DNA of 64,000 nucleotides from Photorhabdus heterorhabditis. GTDB taxonomy: Bacteria > Pseudomonadota > Gammaproteobacteria > Enterobacterales > Enterobacteriaceae. The translations under genes and the position numbers were made by a program. This document shows, in pieces, positions 41,772-53,645 of this stretch. Each line of letters starts with the position of its first letter. The stretch's first letter is position 1. The notes under the pieces were generated by a model, which ran no database searches, was not told the origin of the DNA, and worked only from the letters and a program-made list of their open reading frames with translations. The DNA lies in assembly GCF_018448905.1 (NCBI RefSeq), contig NZ_RCWA01000026.1, forward strand, positions 1 to 64,000, in the 5' to 3' direction.

Positions 41772-42089
41772 ATGACAGAAACACTCATTACTCAAAACGA
41801 CGAGCAGCGCACAATCGTATTAGAAGAACCACTTGCACGTGGTAATAGCAACATCACTGAAGTGGTGGTGCGCAAACCTAACAGTGGAGCGCTGCGTGGT
41901 GCTCGGCTACAGGCTTTGCTGGAGATGGATGTGGACTCAATGATGCTAGTTTTGCCACGTGTTACCACTCCCGCTCTCACTAAAAGCGACCTGTTGGCAA
42001 TGACACCGGGCGATCTGATTAATTTCAGTGTTGAGGTGGTCAATTTTTTGTTACCGAAGTCGGCGAAATCCGGTTTCCAGACCGACTAA
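41772..42089 (+). CDS. tail assembly protein E (frame-0 product)
   Basis: 105 residues, P2 gpE family, a tape-measure chaperone. It contains the slippery heptamer TTTTTTG at 42044-42050 near its 3' end, the same heptamer used for the -1 frameshift in P2 E/E'. A fraction of ribosomes should shift and make E-E'. Confidence 0.88.
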   Translation: MTETLITQNDEQRTIVLEEPLARGNSNITEVVVRKPNSGALRGARLQALLEMDVDSMMLVLPRVTTPALTKSDLLAMTPGDLINFSVEVVNFLLPKSAKSGFQTD

Positions 42090-42223
42090 CCGTAGATGAC
42101 TTGGTGGCAGATATTGCCACCGTTTTCCACTGGTCTCCGGCAGTGACAAGTGAAATGTCATTGACAGAATTACTGGACTGGCGACATCGGGCCATCTTAC
42201 GAAGTGGTGCAGAAAATGAGTAA
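41772..42223 (+). CDS. frameshift product E+E'
   Basis: After a -1 slip at TTTTTTG (42044-42050) translation continues from 42050 as VTEVGEIRFPDRLTVDDLVA, then HWSPAVTSEMSLTELLDWRH and ends GAENE, stop 42221-42223. This C-terminal part is the P2 gpE' domain (W..LDEL..WR-type). The fused protein would be about 150 residues. Its end overlaps the T start by 8 nt. The dual E / E+E' arrangement parallels gpG/gpGT of lambda. Confidence 0.85.
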
Positions 42224-44624
42224 TACACAGTCACAGCTTAAATGGGTAATACAGTCCGTTAATAAGCTGACCAGCGTTTTGAAATCCGCACAGCGAAATA
42301 ATAAAAGGCTGGCGGATTCCATCCGGCAAAACCGTGGTGAACTCAAGCAGTTAAATCAGACTTGGGAAGCAATTAAACCTTATTCTGTTCCTGAATATGC
42401 GCAGGAAACTGCGCATGACAGTAGTAAAAAGGAAGAGAGCCGCTATAGCAAAACTAAAGATCTTCGTGATCGTATTAGCCAGCATGGTGCTAATGCAAAA
42501 TCGGCAGGTGTTAAAATACTGACAACCAGCAAAAACTTTTTAATGCCAGGTTACGATCTTAATGCTCAAATGGCCAAAATTCGGGTACAAACTAATATTG
42601 AAAAAAATTCTCCTGAATATGCCATGTTGCTCAATCAAAGTCGGGAGTTGAGCAAAAGTACCGGAATTGATGCCAGCAAAATTGCGCAAGGGCAGAGTCT
42701 TTATGCCTCTGCCGGTTATTCCCCTGCTCAGATAAAGAATATGATGCCCGGTACAGTATCAATGTCACAGGCTAGTGGTGCAGATTTCGCCGCTACCATT
42801 GATATTGGCACTAATGTGCTGGAAGGGTTCAAATTACAATCCGAAGAGATGAGCCGTGTGAGTGATGTTTTAACGGCAACGTTTACTGGTTCAAAAACGA
42901 CGTTGGCAGCATTGGGTGACACCATGAAATTTGTTGCGCCGACCGCTTCTTCTTTGGGGATTGATATTGAAACAGTTGCTGCTGCTACCAGAAAGCTGAG
43001 TGATGCTAATATCAAAGGAAGTGAAGCTGGAGAGATTCTGAATAGTGTGCTGGAATGGTTGGCTGAGCCACCTAAAGCCGCTACCGCTGCATTGGCGCAA
43101 CTAAGTATCAAGACCCGGGATGCTAAAGGTAATTTACGGCAATTACCTGACATCCTCGCTGAATTGGATGATAAAACCCGGTCAATGAGCAGTAAACAAC
43201 GTACAAGTTATTTCACAGCAATTGGTGGTGAAAAGTCCGTACCTGCTTTGGATGTGTTGGTAAATCAGGCTGGACAGGGAGGATTACAAGCTTTTATCGC
43301 TGCACTAAAAAATGTTCAAGGTGAATCCCAAAAAGTTGCATCAGTAATGACGAATAGCCTTACCGGTGATATTCAAAAGCTTAATGCCGCTTGGAGTGAT
43401 CTGGGCGTTCAGACGTTTTCCGGCGTAGAGGGACCTTTAAGAGAGGTCACTCAGCAAGTGACAAATGTCGTTAATAAAGTAAGTGAATGGATGAAAGCCA
43501 ACCCTCGTTTAGCTGCAATGCTTGCGACTATCACGATGGTCGTCGGAGGGATGTTAACTGTTTTTGGTGCATTAGCGCAGGCGATTGCTTCAATATTACT
43601 GCCATTAGCTGTAGCGAAATATAGTCTCACTCTCTTTGGCAGTACTGGTGTGAAAGCTTTTGGATTAGTTGGAAATGCTCTGAAAGTGTTGGGAAGTACC
43701 ATGATGATAGTTGGTCGTCTGATGATGGCTAACCCAATCCTTGCTATTGTTGGTTTAATTTCTATGGCTGCTGTTTATATTTGGCAAAATTGGGAAACAT
43801 TGGGGCCGAAATTTTCTCAGCTTTGGGAAAATATTAAAATCAGCTTGAGTGAGAAATGGGAATCAATTAAACAGAGTGCCTTACAAATCTGGGAGAATAT
43901 TAAAACTAATATAAGTAATGCCTGGGAGTTAGTTAAACAGAATACATTGGATATCTGGGAGAATATTAAAATATCGATCTCGGATAAATGGAATGAAATT
44001 ATTGCTGATGTAATGAACTTACCCAGTAAATTTAAAGAGGTTGGCACAGCGATAATTAACAGTTTGTTGGAGGGGATTAATGAAAAGTGGGAGGCATTGA
44101 AAAAGAAACTGACCTCATTGTCTGAGTATATCCCTGATTGGATGCGGCCAGGGGAAGATACTGCAAAAGGTACGGGTAATAACATGACTCCTAATGTCAG
44201 CTCGGTTCTGCCGAAACATGACAAAGGTGGAATTATCCCAGTTGGTGGATTTGGTATTGTTGGTGAATATGGACCGGAGATTGTAACAGGCCCTGTTAAT
44301 GTTATTAGTCGGCGTCAGACTGCTAAACTTGCAGCCGCTGCTGCGTTTTCTTTAAGTGTGATGGCGCCTTCTGCGGCAGCTAGAACAGCACCGTTGCATA
44401 TTCAGAGTTTACCTGTTGAGGCGTATCCACAAATTCAGGAGAAAACAGAGAAGCGCCAGATACAGTACCTTAGTGAATCCCCGGTCTATCATATAAATAT
44501 CTATGGCGCTCCAGAGCAGTCTGCGCAGGATATCGCTGCAATGGTCAGGCGCGAACTGGATGATCGGGACCGTAAACAGCAAGCTCGTTTACGCAGTTCA
44601 TTCTCTGACAGAGGAGAATTCTAA
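42216..44624 (+). CDS. tape measure protein T
   Basis: 802 residues from the ATG at 42216 (MSNTQSQLKWVIQSVNKL); an in-frame GTG at 42204 is less likely. The N-terminal third is a coiled coil. The TMP family core has GIDASKIAQGQSLYASAGYS and IDIETVAAATRKLSDANIKGSEAGE. Hydrophobic segments lie near residues 440-530. Next come WENIK repeats (LWENIKISLSEKWESIKQSA, IWENIKTNISNAWELVKQNT) and the C-terminal GGIIPVGGFGIVGEYGPEIV motif. It sets tail length and is short for P2 (815). Confidence 0.93.
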   Translation: MSNTQSQLKWVIQSVNKLTSVLKSAQRNNKRLADSIRQNRGELKQLNQTWEAIKPYSVPEYAQETAHDSSKKEESRYSKTKDLRDRISQHGANAKSAGVKILTTSKNFLMPGYDLNAQMAKIRVQTNIEKNSPEYAMLLNQSRELSKSTGIDASKIAQGQSLYASAGYSPAQIKNMMPGTVSMSQASGADFAATIDIGTNVLEGFKLQSEEMSRVSDVLTATFTGSKTTLAALGDTMKFVAPTASSLGIDIETVAAATRKLSDANIKGSEAGEILNSVLEWLAEPPKAATAALAQLSIKTRDAKGNLRQLPDILAELDDKTRSMSSKQRTSYFTAIGGEKSVPALDVLVNQAGQGGLQAFIAALKNVQGESQKVASVMTNSLTGDIQKLNAAWSDLGVQTFSGVEGPLREVTQQVTNVVNKVSEWMKANPRLAAMLATITMVVGGMLTVFGALAQAIASILLPLAVAKYSLTLFGSTGVKAFGLVGNALKVLGSTMMIVGRLMMANPILAIVGLISMAAVYIWQNWETLGPKFSQLWENIKISLSEKWESIKQSALQIWENIKTNISNAWELVKQNTLDIWENIKISISDKWNEIIADVMNLPSKFKEVGTAIINSLLEGINEKWEALKKKLTSLSEYIPDWMRPGEDTAKGTGNNMTPNVSSVLPKHDKGGIIPVGGFGIVGEYGPEIVTGPVNVISRRQTAKLAAAAAFSLSVMAPSAAARTAPLHIQSLPVEAYPQIQEKTEKRQIQYLSESPVYHINIYGAPEQSAQDIAAMVRRELDDRDRKQQARLRSSFSDRGEF

Positions 44625-44626
44625 TT

Positions 44627-45094
44627 ATGATGGCAGCACTGGGTTTATTTGTTTTTATGTTGAAAACCACGCCATACCAGAGCCTGCAATATCAGCAGTC
44701 ATGGAGACATGCTTTTAATAGCCGTATTGGGCTCCGGCCTGCCGGGCAATTTCTGGGGCCAGATAATGACACAATGATACTTTCAGGCTCGTTATATCCA
44801 GAAATTACCGGTGGTCGTTTATCATTGGTGGCTCTACAGGTTATGGCTGATAGCGGTAAAGCCTGGTCTTTTATAGATGGTAGTGGCACGGTTTACGGCA
44901 TGTTTGTCATTGAGAGCATCGACCAGACAAAAACGGAACTTATGTCGAATGGTGCTGCTCGCAAAATTGATTTTACTTTGAAATTGCGGCGAGTTGATAG
45001 CTCTTTGGGTGAAATGTTCGGTGATCTTCAGAATCAGTTCTCCATGCTTACAGAAAGTTTGGTGGGTAGAGTCAAAGAAAGAGGTATTGGATGA
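44627..45094 (+). CDS. tail protein U
   Basis: 155 residues, P2 gpU family, baseplate/tail-tip component between T and D. Typical stretches are MAALGLFVFMLKTTPYQSLQ, RPAGQFLGPDNDTMILSG and IDFTLKLRRVD. It starts 2 nt after T and overlaps D by 4 nt (ATGA). Confidence 0.92.
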   Translation: MMAALGLFVFMLKTTPYQSLQYQQSWRHAFNSRIGLRPAGQFLGPDNDTMILSGSLYPEITGGRLSLVALQVMADSGKAWSFIDGSGTVYGMFVIESIDQTKTELMSNGAARKIDFTLKLRRVDSSLGEMFGDLQNQFSMLTESLVGRVKERGIG

Positions 45095-46161
45095 TGTCTG
45101 AATTTGACAGGGTTCCAGAAAAAGGCAGTGCACCGGGATTTCTTCTGGAAATTGATAATAAAGATATCAGCGGGCGCATTCAATCGCGCCTGATATCACT
45201 GACGATGACGGATAATCGCGGTTTTGAGGCCGATCAGCTTGATGTTGAACTGGATGATGCAGATGGAAGCTTGATGTTACCTTCTCGAGGTAATGTGATT
45301 TCATTGGCATTAGGGTGGCGTGATCAGCCACTTATAGATAAAGGGCGTTTTACTGTGGATGAAATTGAGCACAGTGGAACACCGGATAAATTAACTATCC
45401 GTGCCCGTAGTGCTGATTTTCGTGAATCTCTCAATATGAGACGTGAAGTATCTTATCATGAGAAAACAATAGGTGAGATTGTCCATACTATTGCCGCCAG
45501 AAATAAACTCACCGCCGATTTGCATAAGGATATAGAGAAGGTATTTATTAATCATATTGATCAGACAAATGAGTCTGATGGCAGCTTTCTTACCCGGTTG
45601 GCAAATCAGGAAGGGGCAATTGCTTCAGTAAAAAATGGCAAATTGATATTTATTCGGCAAGGGCTGAACAAAACAGCCAGCGGTCAAGCTATCCCTGCAT
45701 TAGTGATCACTCGTCGGTTAGGGGACAGCCATAATTTTACTTTATCTGATCGTGAGGCTTATACCGGCGTGGTGGCAAATTGGTTAGATACCCGTAAACC
45801 GGAGAAAAAACACATTTTGTCAGTTCGAGGTACTGGTAACTCAAAATCATATCTGATTGGTAGTAAGGATAATGTATTGGAACTTTCCCGTGTTTATGCT
45901 GATGAAGCCAGCGCTAAGCGTGCGGCCAAAGCTACTTGGGAAAAAATACAACGTGGTACGGCGACATTTTCAATTCAATTGGCTCAAGGGCGTGCAGATC
46001 TTTACCCCGAAGTACCGATAAAAGTCATTGGTTTTAAACCTGAAATAGATGAAACGGAATGGACGCTAACAAAAGTTACTCACACGATGAATGGATCTAG
46101 CGGTGGTTTTACAACGGCACTGACTCTGGAATTAAAAATTGATGATCTCGATATGAAATAA
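45091..46161 (+). CDS. tail protein D (late control / hub)
   Basis: 356 residues, P2 gpD family (gp27/VgrG N-terminal-like hub that carries the V spike). MTDNRGFEADQLDVELDDAD, NRVGRQPLIDKG-type LALGWRDQPLIDKGRFTVDE and the FLTRLANQEG segment are recognisable. Last structural gene of the FI-D operon. Confidence 0.93.
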   Translation: MMSEFDRVPEKGSAPGFLLEIDNKDISGRIQSRLISLTMTDNRGFEADQLDVELDDADGSLMLPSRGNVISLALGWRDQPLIDKGRFTVDEIEHSGTPDKLTIRARSADFRESLNMRREVSYHEKTIGEIVHTIAARNKLTADLHKDIEKVFINHIDQTNESDGSFLTRLANQEGAIASVKNGKLIFIRQGLNKTASGQAIPALVITRRLGDSHNFTLSDREAYTGVVANWLDTRKPEKKHILSVRGTGNSKSYLIGSKDNVLELSRVYADEASAKRAAKATWEKIQRGTATFSIQLAQGRADLYPEVPIKVIGFKPEIDETEWTLTKVTHTMNGSSGGFTTALTLELKIDDLDMK

Positions 46162-46236
46162 TCGTTCTTTAAATAAGATCTTATTGCTATATTGTTCGCG
46201 AAATGAGATTTTATGTTTTAGTTAAGGGTAATAAAT

Positions 46237-46458
46237 ATGATCAAGTGTCCTCTTTGTGGTAAAGCTGCTCATGCACGCAGCAGCTTTGAGCATTCCAGTC
46301 AGACAAAAGAACGTTACAACCAGTGTCAAAATATCAATTGTGGTGCAACCTTCGTCAGCCATGAAACATTTGTTCGCTTTATTTCCAAGCCGGGTGAAGT
46401 GGTCAGTGTGAAACCGCATCCGAAAGAAAAGCCTAAAACTCAGTTGAATTTGGCTTGA
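46237..46458 (+). CDS. Ogr/Delta-type late gene activator
   Basis: 73 residues with the Cys2-Cys2 zinc finger CPLCGKAAHARSSFE...CQNINC (Cys4, Cys7, then CxxxxC near 31-36), the P2 Ogr family. It activates the sigma-70 late promoters of P2-type elements and would switch on the tail operons. Located after D as ogr is in P2. Confidence 0.92.
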   Translation: MIKCPLCGKAAHARSSFEHSSQTKERYNQCQNINCGATFVSHETFVRFISKPGEVVSVKPHPKEKPKTQLNLA

Positions 46459-46485
46459 AGAGTCACAAATTAGCTGTAAATGTTT

Positions 46486-46506
46486 GCCACCGATGGGTGG
46501 CTTTTT
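46486..46506 (+). terminator. terminator after ogr
   Basis: GCCACC (46486-46491) pairs with GGTGGC (46496-46501) around a 4-nt loop, followed by TTTTT. Marks the right end of the tail element. Confidence 0.85.
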
Positions 46507-46647
46507 ATTGTGTCCCCCGATTCTCTATCTTGCTGCTAGAGATATTGCTAAATATCTTATGAATAGCGAATAAATTCACTTGCGTCCCCGGCCATATTTT
46601 GTCAGCTTTAATGTAATCAGAGTACTCACCAAAGCAGGACAATAATG

Positions 46648-47754
46648 ATGAAAAATGTGGGTTTTATCGGCTGGCGCGGTATGGTCGGCTCAGTATTAAT
46701 GCAACGTATGATTGAAGAGCGGGATTTTGATGTTATTCGCCCTGTATTCTTTACAACATCACAATACGGACAGCCGGCTCCTGATTTTACGGGTCAACAA
46801 GGTACATTACAGAATGCTTTCGATATCGAAGCCCTTGGTGTTTTGGATATTATTATTAGTTGTCAGGGGGGAGATTATACTAATGAGATTTATCCAAAGT
46901 TAAGAGCAACAGGTTGGCAGGGATATTGGATTGATGCAGCTTCAGCATTGCGTATGAATGATGATTCTATCATTATTCTTGATCCGGTTAACCATGCTCA
47001 TATTCAGGAAGGTCTTAATAAAGGTATAAAGACTTTTGTGGGTGGTAATTGTACCGTTAGCCTGATGTTGATGTCTTTGGGCGGTTTGTTTGCTAATGAT
47101 TTGATTGAATGGGCTTCTGTTGCGACTTATCAGGCAGCTTCTGGTGCTGGCGCTCGTCATATGCGTGAACTCTTGGTTCAGATGGGATCTCTGCATGCTC
47201 AAGTAACAAAAGAACTACAAGATCCGGCATCGGCTATTTTGGAGATTGAAAGAAAAGTAACGGATTTTACCCGTAGTGGTGTTATGCCAACTTATCAATT
47301 TGGTGTGCCGTTGGCAGGTAGTTTGATTCCATGGATTGATAAGCAACTTGATAATGGTCAAAGCCGTGAAGAGTGGAAAGGGCAGGCAGAAACCAACAAG
47401 ATCCTCAATACCGGTAGAAATCTTATTACCGTTGATGGTTTGTGTGTCCGTATTGGTGCTTTGCGTTGTCACAGTCAGGCATTTACTTTGAAATTGAAAA
47501 AAGATATTTCGATTCCTGACATTGAGCAATTACTGGCTGCGCATAATGACTGGGTTCGTGTTATTCCAAATGATCGCGAATTGAGCATGCGCGAATTAAC
47601 CCCGGCAGCCGTAACCGGAACGTTGAATACTCCTGTTGGGCGTTTACGTAAGCTGAATATGGGCCCAGAGTATTTATCTGCTTTTACTGTAGGTGACCAA
47701 TTGCTGTGGGGAGCAGCAGAGCCTCTGCGTCGTATGCTACGTATCTTGATTTAA
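46648..47754 (+). CDS. asd: aspartate-semialdehyde dehydrogenase
   Basis: NADPH-dependent enzyme of the lysine, threonine, methionine and diaminopimelate pathway. 368 residues from the ATG at 46648 ([20 protein letters not shown]); an ATG one codon earlier is equally possible. NADP-binding GWRGMVGS, the catalytic Cys in [15 protein letters not shown] (near residue 136) and the active-site His in [13 protein letters not shown] (near 275) are present. Single gene between the tailocin and the gyrB side. Confidence 0.97.
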   Translation: MKNVGFIGWRGMVGSVLMQRMIEERDFDVIRPVFFTTSQYGQPAPDFTGQQGTLQNAFDIEALGVLDIIISCQGGDYTNEIYPKLRATGWQGYWIDAASALRMNDDSIIILDPVNHAHIQEGLNKGIKTFVGGNCTVSLMLMSLGGLFANDLIEWASVATYQAASGAGARHMRELLVQMGSLHAQVTKELQDPASAILEIERKVTDFTRSGVMPTYQFGVPLAGSLIPWIDKQLDNGQSREEWKGQAETNKILNTGRNLITVDGLCVRIGALRCHSQAFTLKLKKDISIPDIEQLLAAHNDWVRVIPNDRELSMRELTPAAVTGTLNTPVGRLRKLNMGPEYLSAFTVGDQLLWGAAEPLRRMLRILI

Positions 47755-47780
47755 TAATTTTAATCTATCTATTTATGTGA

Positions 47781-47810
47781 AAATCCACTCGTTATCCGGG
47801 TGGATTTCTC
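47781..47810 (+). terminator. asd terminator-like hairpin
   Basis: AAATCCAC (47781-47788) pairs with GTGGATTT (47800-47807), followed by a mixed CTCTATAT tail. The stem is strong but the T run is weak. Confidence 0.6.
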
Positions 47811-47920
47811 TATATAGCTCTGTTCATTGTTTCTTTGTTGGTTTATTTTTGCTATGTTATATAAGCTATGTTAATGATTTTTTGGTTTGAAAATAAAAAA
47901 TCGGTTTTATAGGGGGAGAT

Positions 47921-48676
47921 ATGAAGCAAGATAACCTACTGAATTTAAAGGTAAGGGAATTAAGAGAGTTGGCGAAAACTTTATCTTTTCGCTATTTAAC
48001 TCATAGTAAAATAAGAATGGATTTTAATTCAAAAATAAATCTTTTTGTAGAGGATATATTAGGTCAGGTTCGTATTCACTGTTTATCTTCAAATGGTGCA
48101 ATTGAGATTATTCAGTTTGAAATAGATCACTTAAAAGAACAAGTTTTCTATTTGACAGCAAACAGAGTAAAGCAATATGCAATAATTGAAAGGGAAAAAG
48201 AGAAATCAAGTTATACTAATCTTATATTAAAACAGATCGGGTTTGTTGGTGGTGGTACTCAAATTCTTGCAGGTTATACAGTCTGTAAAGCTTCTTTAGG
48301 GTTAGCGTGTGCCTCATTCGGTGCGCCATTAATGGCTCATGGGTACAATAATGTTGTTGAAAATGGATATTATCTATTGTACAGAGAAAATATTAATGGT
48401 GGTGTCAGAGAAGGATACAGATATATTGCTAATAAAATCGGTTTAAGTGATAAAGATGCAGATATTGCTTATGCAACGGTTGATTTGGCTCTTTCAGGTT
48501 ATGGCGCTTTTAGAGAAGTCTTGAAGCCAAGAGAAAAGTCATGGAAGTTATTCAGAAATATAGATAATGATTTTATCAGAGGGTGGAGAGAAATGGGAAC
48601 TGTGAGCTTAACTACAGAAGGTATCGTTGATAGTTCTACAATTTTGAGTATTTATCAGTTACAAGAGGATAAATAA
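47921..48676 (+). CDS. DUF4225-like protein, candidate toxin/effector
   Basis: 251 residues with GGGGGAG upstream of the ATG. The middle has a Gly/Ala-rich hydrophobic stretch (GFVGGGTQILAGYTVCKASL, GLACASFGAPLMAHGYNNVV; about residues 107-147). After it comes the pattern GVREGYRYIANKIG, ATVDLALSGYGAF, KSWKLFRNIDNDFIRGWREM, which I associate with DUF4225 (recall, not searched). No signal peptide. The next gene overlaps by one base (TAATG). With hcp nearby and a small membrane protein coupled to it, an effector-immunity role is plausible but inferred. Confidence 0.6.
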   Translation: MKQDNLLNLKVRELRELAKTLSFRYLTHSKIRMDFNSKINLFVEDILGQVRIHCLSSNGAIEIIQFEIDHLKEQVFYLTANRVKQYAIIEREKEKSSYTNLILKQIGFVGGGTQILAGYTVCKASLGLACASFGAPLMAHGYNNVVENGYYLLYRENINGGVREGYRYIANKIGLSDKDADIAYATVDLALSGYGAFREVLKPREKSWKLFRNIDNDFIRGWREMGTVSLTTEGIVDSSTILSIYQLQEDK

Positions 48677-48990
48677 TGAATTATATCGATGTTACAATTT
48701 CCACTCAATCTACTTGGCAGGATATTTTTCTGTACTATCTTTTATCATTAACGCTTTTATTTTTTCTTTTTTTTATGAAAATTACCATAGAGAAAAGAAG
48801 AAGTTATATTCTCTCTGTTCTTGGGTTTTTTATTATAGTAATATTGGGCTCAATTCAATTGTTTATTGTTAAATATGGTGGTTATCATGAAATTATATCA
48901 ATGTTTATTAATTTAAATAGTGAGGTAATTAGGGTGGGTAGTGTGATTTTTTCTATTTTATATGCTTGCATGTTACCAAGAAAATATTGA
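48676..48990 (+). CDS. small three-helix membrane protein, candidate immunity protein
   Basis: 104 residues starting MNYIDVTISTQSTWQDIFLY. Three predicted membrane segments (about residues 18-36, 45-65 and 83-98). Low GC and rich in Ile, Phe and Leu. The start overlaps the stop of the upstream gene, so it is translated in coupling with it. It has a paralogue just downstream. No family recognised. Confidence 0.65.
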   Translation: MNYIDVTISTQSTWQDIFLYYLLSLTLLFFLFFMKITIEKRRSYILSVLGFFIIVILGSIQLFIVKYGGYHEIISMFINLNSEVIRVGSVIFSILYACMLPRKY

Positions 48991-49120
48991 AATTAGTTTT
49001 AGATTAGATGATTGTGAAATGAATTTGTTAATGGATAGGATAAGCTTATAATAACTATCTGATTACTGAAAAAACCATAATATGCTTGTTGAGTATTTGT
49101 TGATTAATATAGGAAAGAAT

Positions 49121-49438
49121 ATGGATTATATTGATGTTATAATTTCCACTAAGCCCACTTTGTGGGATATTTCTCTTTATTACATTATGTCTTTAGTTGT
49201 TTTTATCTCATTTTATTTTATAAAAAAGATTGTGGATAAAAAACGTAATTATATTTTGTCTGTTTTTGTTTCTATTTTAATAATTATATTTGGTTATATA
49301 CAGCTATTTGTTGTTGGTCTTAATGAGCACCATGATTTTATATCGAAATTCATTAATTTAAATAGTGAAGAGATTAAAATAGGAAGTATGATATTCTCTG
49401 TTTTATATGCTTTGGTCCTACCGAGAAAAGTTCGTTAA
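49121..49438 (+). CDS. paralogue of the small membrane protein
   Basis: 105 residues from the ATG at 49121 (MDYIDVIISTKPTLWDISLY), with AGGAAAG upstream; a longer in-frame reading from 49082 lacks similarity to the paralogue. It aligns over the full length with 48676-48990: YIDV.IST, the KKR/EKRR.YILSV loop, INLNSE.I..GS.IFS.LYA and LPRK at the end. Duplicated candidate immunity gene. Confidence 0.65.
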   Translation: MDYIDVIISTKPTLWDISLYYIMSLVVFISFYFIKKIVDKKRNYILSVFVSILIIIFGYIQLFVVGLNEHHDFISKFINLNSEEIKIGSMIFSVLYALVLPRKVR

Positions 49439-49440
49439 TG

Positions 49441-49471
49441 AAACAAGGCGTGAGGTTAAAACGCCTTGTTT
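49441..49471. terminator. bidirectional terminator between the membrane protein gene and hcp
   Basis: A perfect 11-bp stem AAACAAGGCGT (49441-49451) with ACGCCTTGTTT (49461-49471), with A/T runs on both sides. It lies between two convergent genes. Confidence 0.9.
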
Positions 49472-49478
49472 TGCTCTT

Positions 49479-49958
49479 TTAATAAATCCTATCATCCCAA
49501 ATACTATAACCGCCAGTACCTGCGATAAGGTGATTCCAGGTAATGTTTGTATATTTTAACGAAATACTTTCCTGTGGTGGAAGCTCATTATGATTCAAAG
49601 AATGTGGATGTAAGACACTTATTTCAGTGATTGTGGCGCCAGTGATCTTTATATTGTAATAACGTTCTTGAGCACCATTTGAATTAGTTCGGTAAAAATC
49701 AATAGAGCATTCAAGAGACTCATTCTCAGAAATAGCAACACCGAGTAATGGTGATGATTTGTCGATAGGTTTTTGGATAATAATGGGTTGATGGTCGACA
49801 TTTTGAGCCCGTGTTATCGCATGGCTTAAGCTATAAACTAATATCTGATCAAAGTGGTTTGCTTGATATTTATTACCAATAGAATCAACAGAAGAACATC
49901 CAGCCGATATTAATCCCTGTTTTTTTCCCTTTATTGTCATGTAAATCATGTCAGCCAT
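49479..49958 (-). CDS. hcp: type VI secretion tube protein Hcp (orphan copy)
   Basis: 159 residues, Hcp family: MIYMTIKGKKQGLISAGCSS, KPIDKSSPLLGVAIS, ISVLHPHSLNHNELPPQESI and the C-terminal NHLIAGTGGYSIWDDR. Hcp hexamers form the secreted T6SS tube and carry small effectors. No other T6SS structural genes are in the window, so it is an orphan. GAGGG lies 6-7 nt before the ATG. It faces the DUF4225-like module tail to tail. Confidence 0.92.
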   Translation of the reverse strand: MADMIYMTIKGKKQGLISAGCSSVDSIGNKYQANHFDQILVYSLSHAITRAQNVDHQPIIIQKPIDKSSPLLGVAISENESLECSIDFYRTNSNGAQERYYNIKITGATITEISVLHPHSLNHNELPPQESISLKYTNITWNHLIAGTGGYSIWDDRIY

Positions 49959-50041
49959 ATTATACCCTCAGATTATATTTAAGTGATGTTTTATAGAAAC
50001 ATTAAGTAAATTACACTTTATTGGTTATAAATAACAGATAA

Positions 50042-50079
50042 AAAAAGCGCCCAATAGAGAATCAATATGGGCGCTTTTT
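50042..50079. terminator. gyrB terminator (bidirectional)
   Basis: AAAAAGCGCCCA (50042-50053) pairs with TGGGCGCTTTTT (50068-50079). On the minus strand it closes the dnaA-dnaN-recF-gyrB operon 19 nt after the gyrB stop and insulates hcp. Confidence 0.92.
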
Positions 50080-50098
50080 GAATTTTTAATAATATCAG

Positions 50099-53624
<3,526 letters not shown>

Positions 53625-53645
53625 ATACCTGAAATGTAGATCCTG

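Larger units (their letters stand above)
27797..46506. mobile_element. P2-type R-type tailocin / tail-only prophage remnant
   Basis: Genes for a complete contractile P2-type tail (X, V, W, J, I, H, fibre chaperone, FI, FII, E/E', T, U, D), an Ogr activator, a CI-type repressor and a fibre invertase are present. No capsid, portal, terminase, tail-completion R/S, holin, lysozyme or integrase genes are seen. That gene content matches R-type pyocins and xenorhabdicin-like particles. It is inserted between rpmJ2 and asd. Left part X-V-W-J-I-H points left and FI-D points right; in phage P2 all point the same way. No flanking attachment repeats were found. Confidence 0.85.

Noticed and set aside
46507-46647. 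Lysine riboswitch upstream of asd
   Set aside because: The 140-bp leader is too short and has no recognisable lysine-riboswitch core; only ordinary promoter sequence is plausible.
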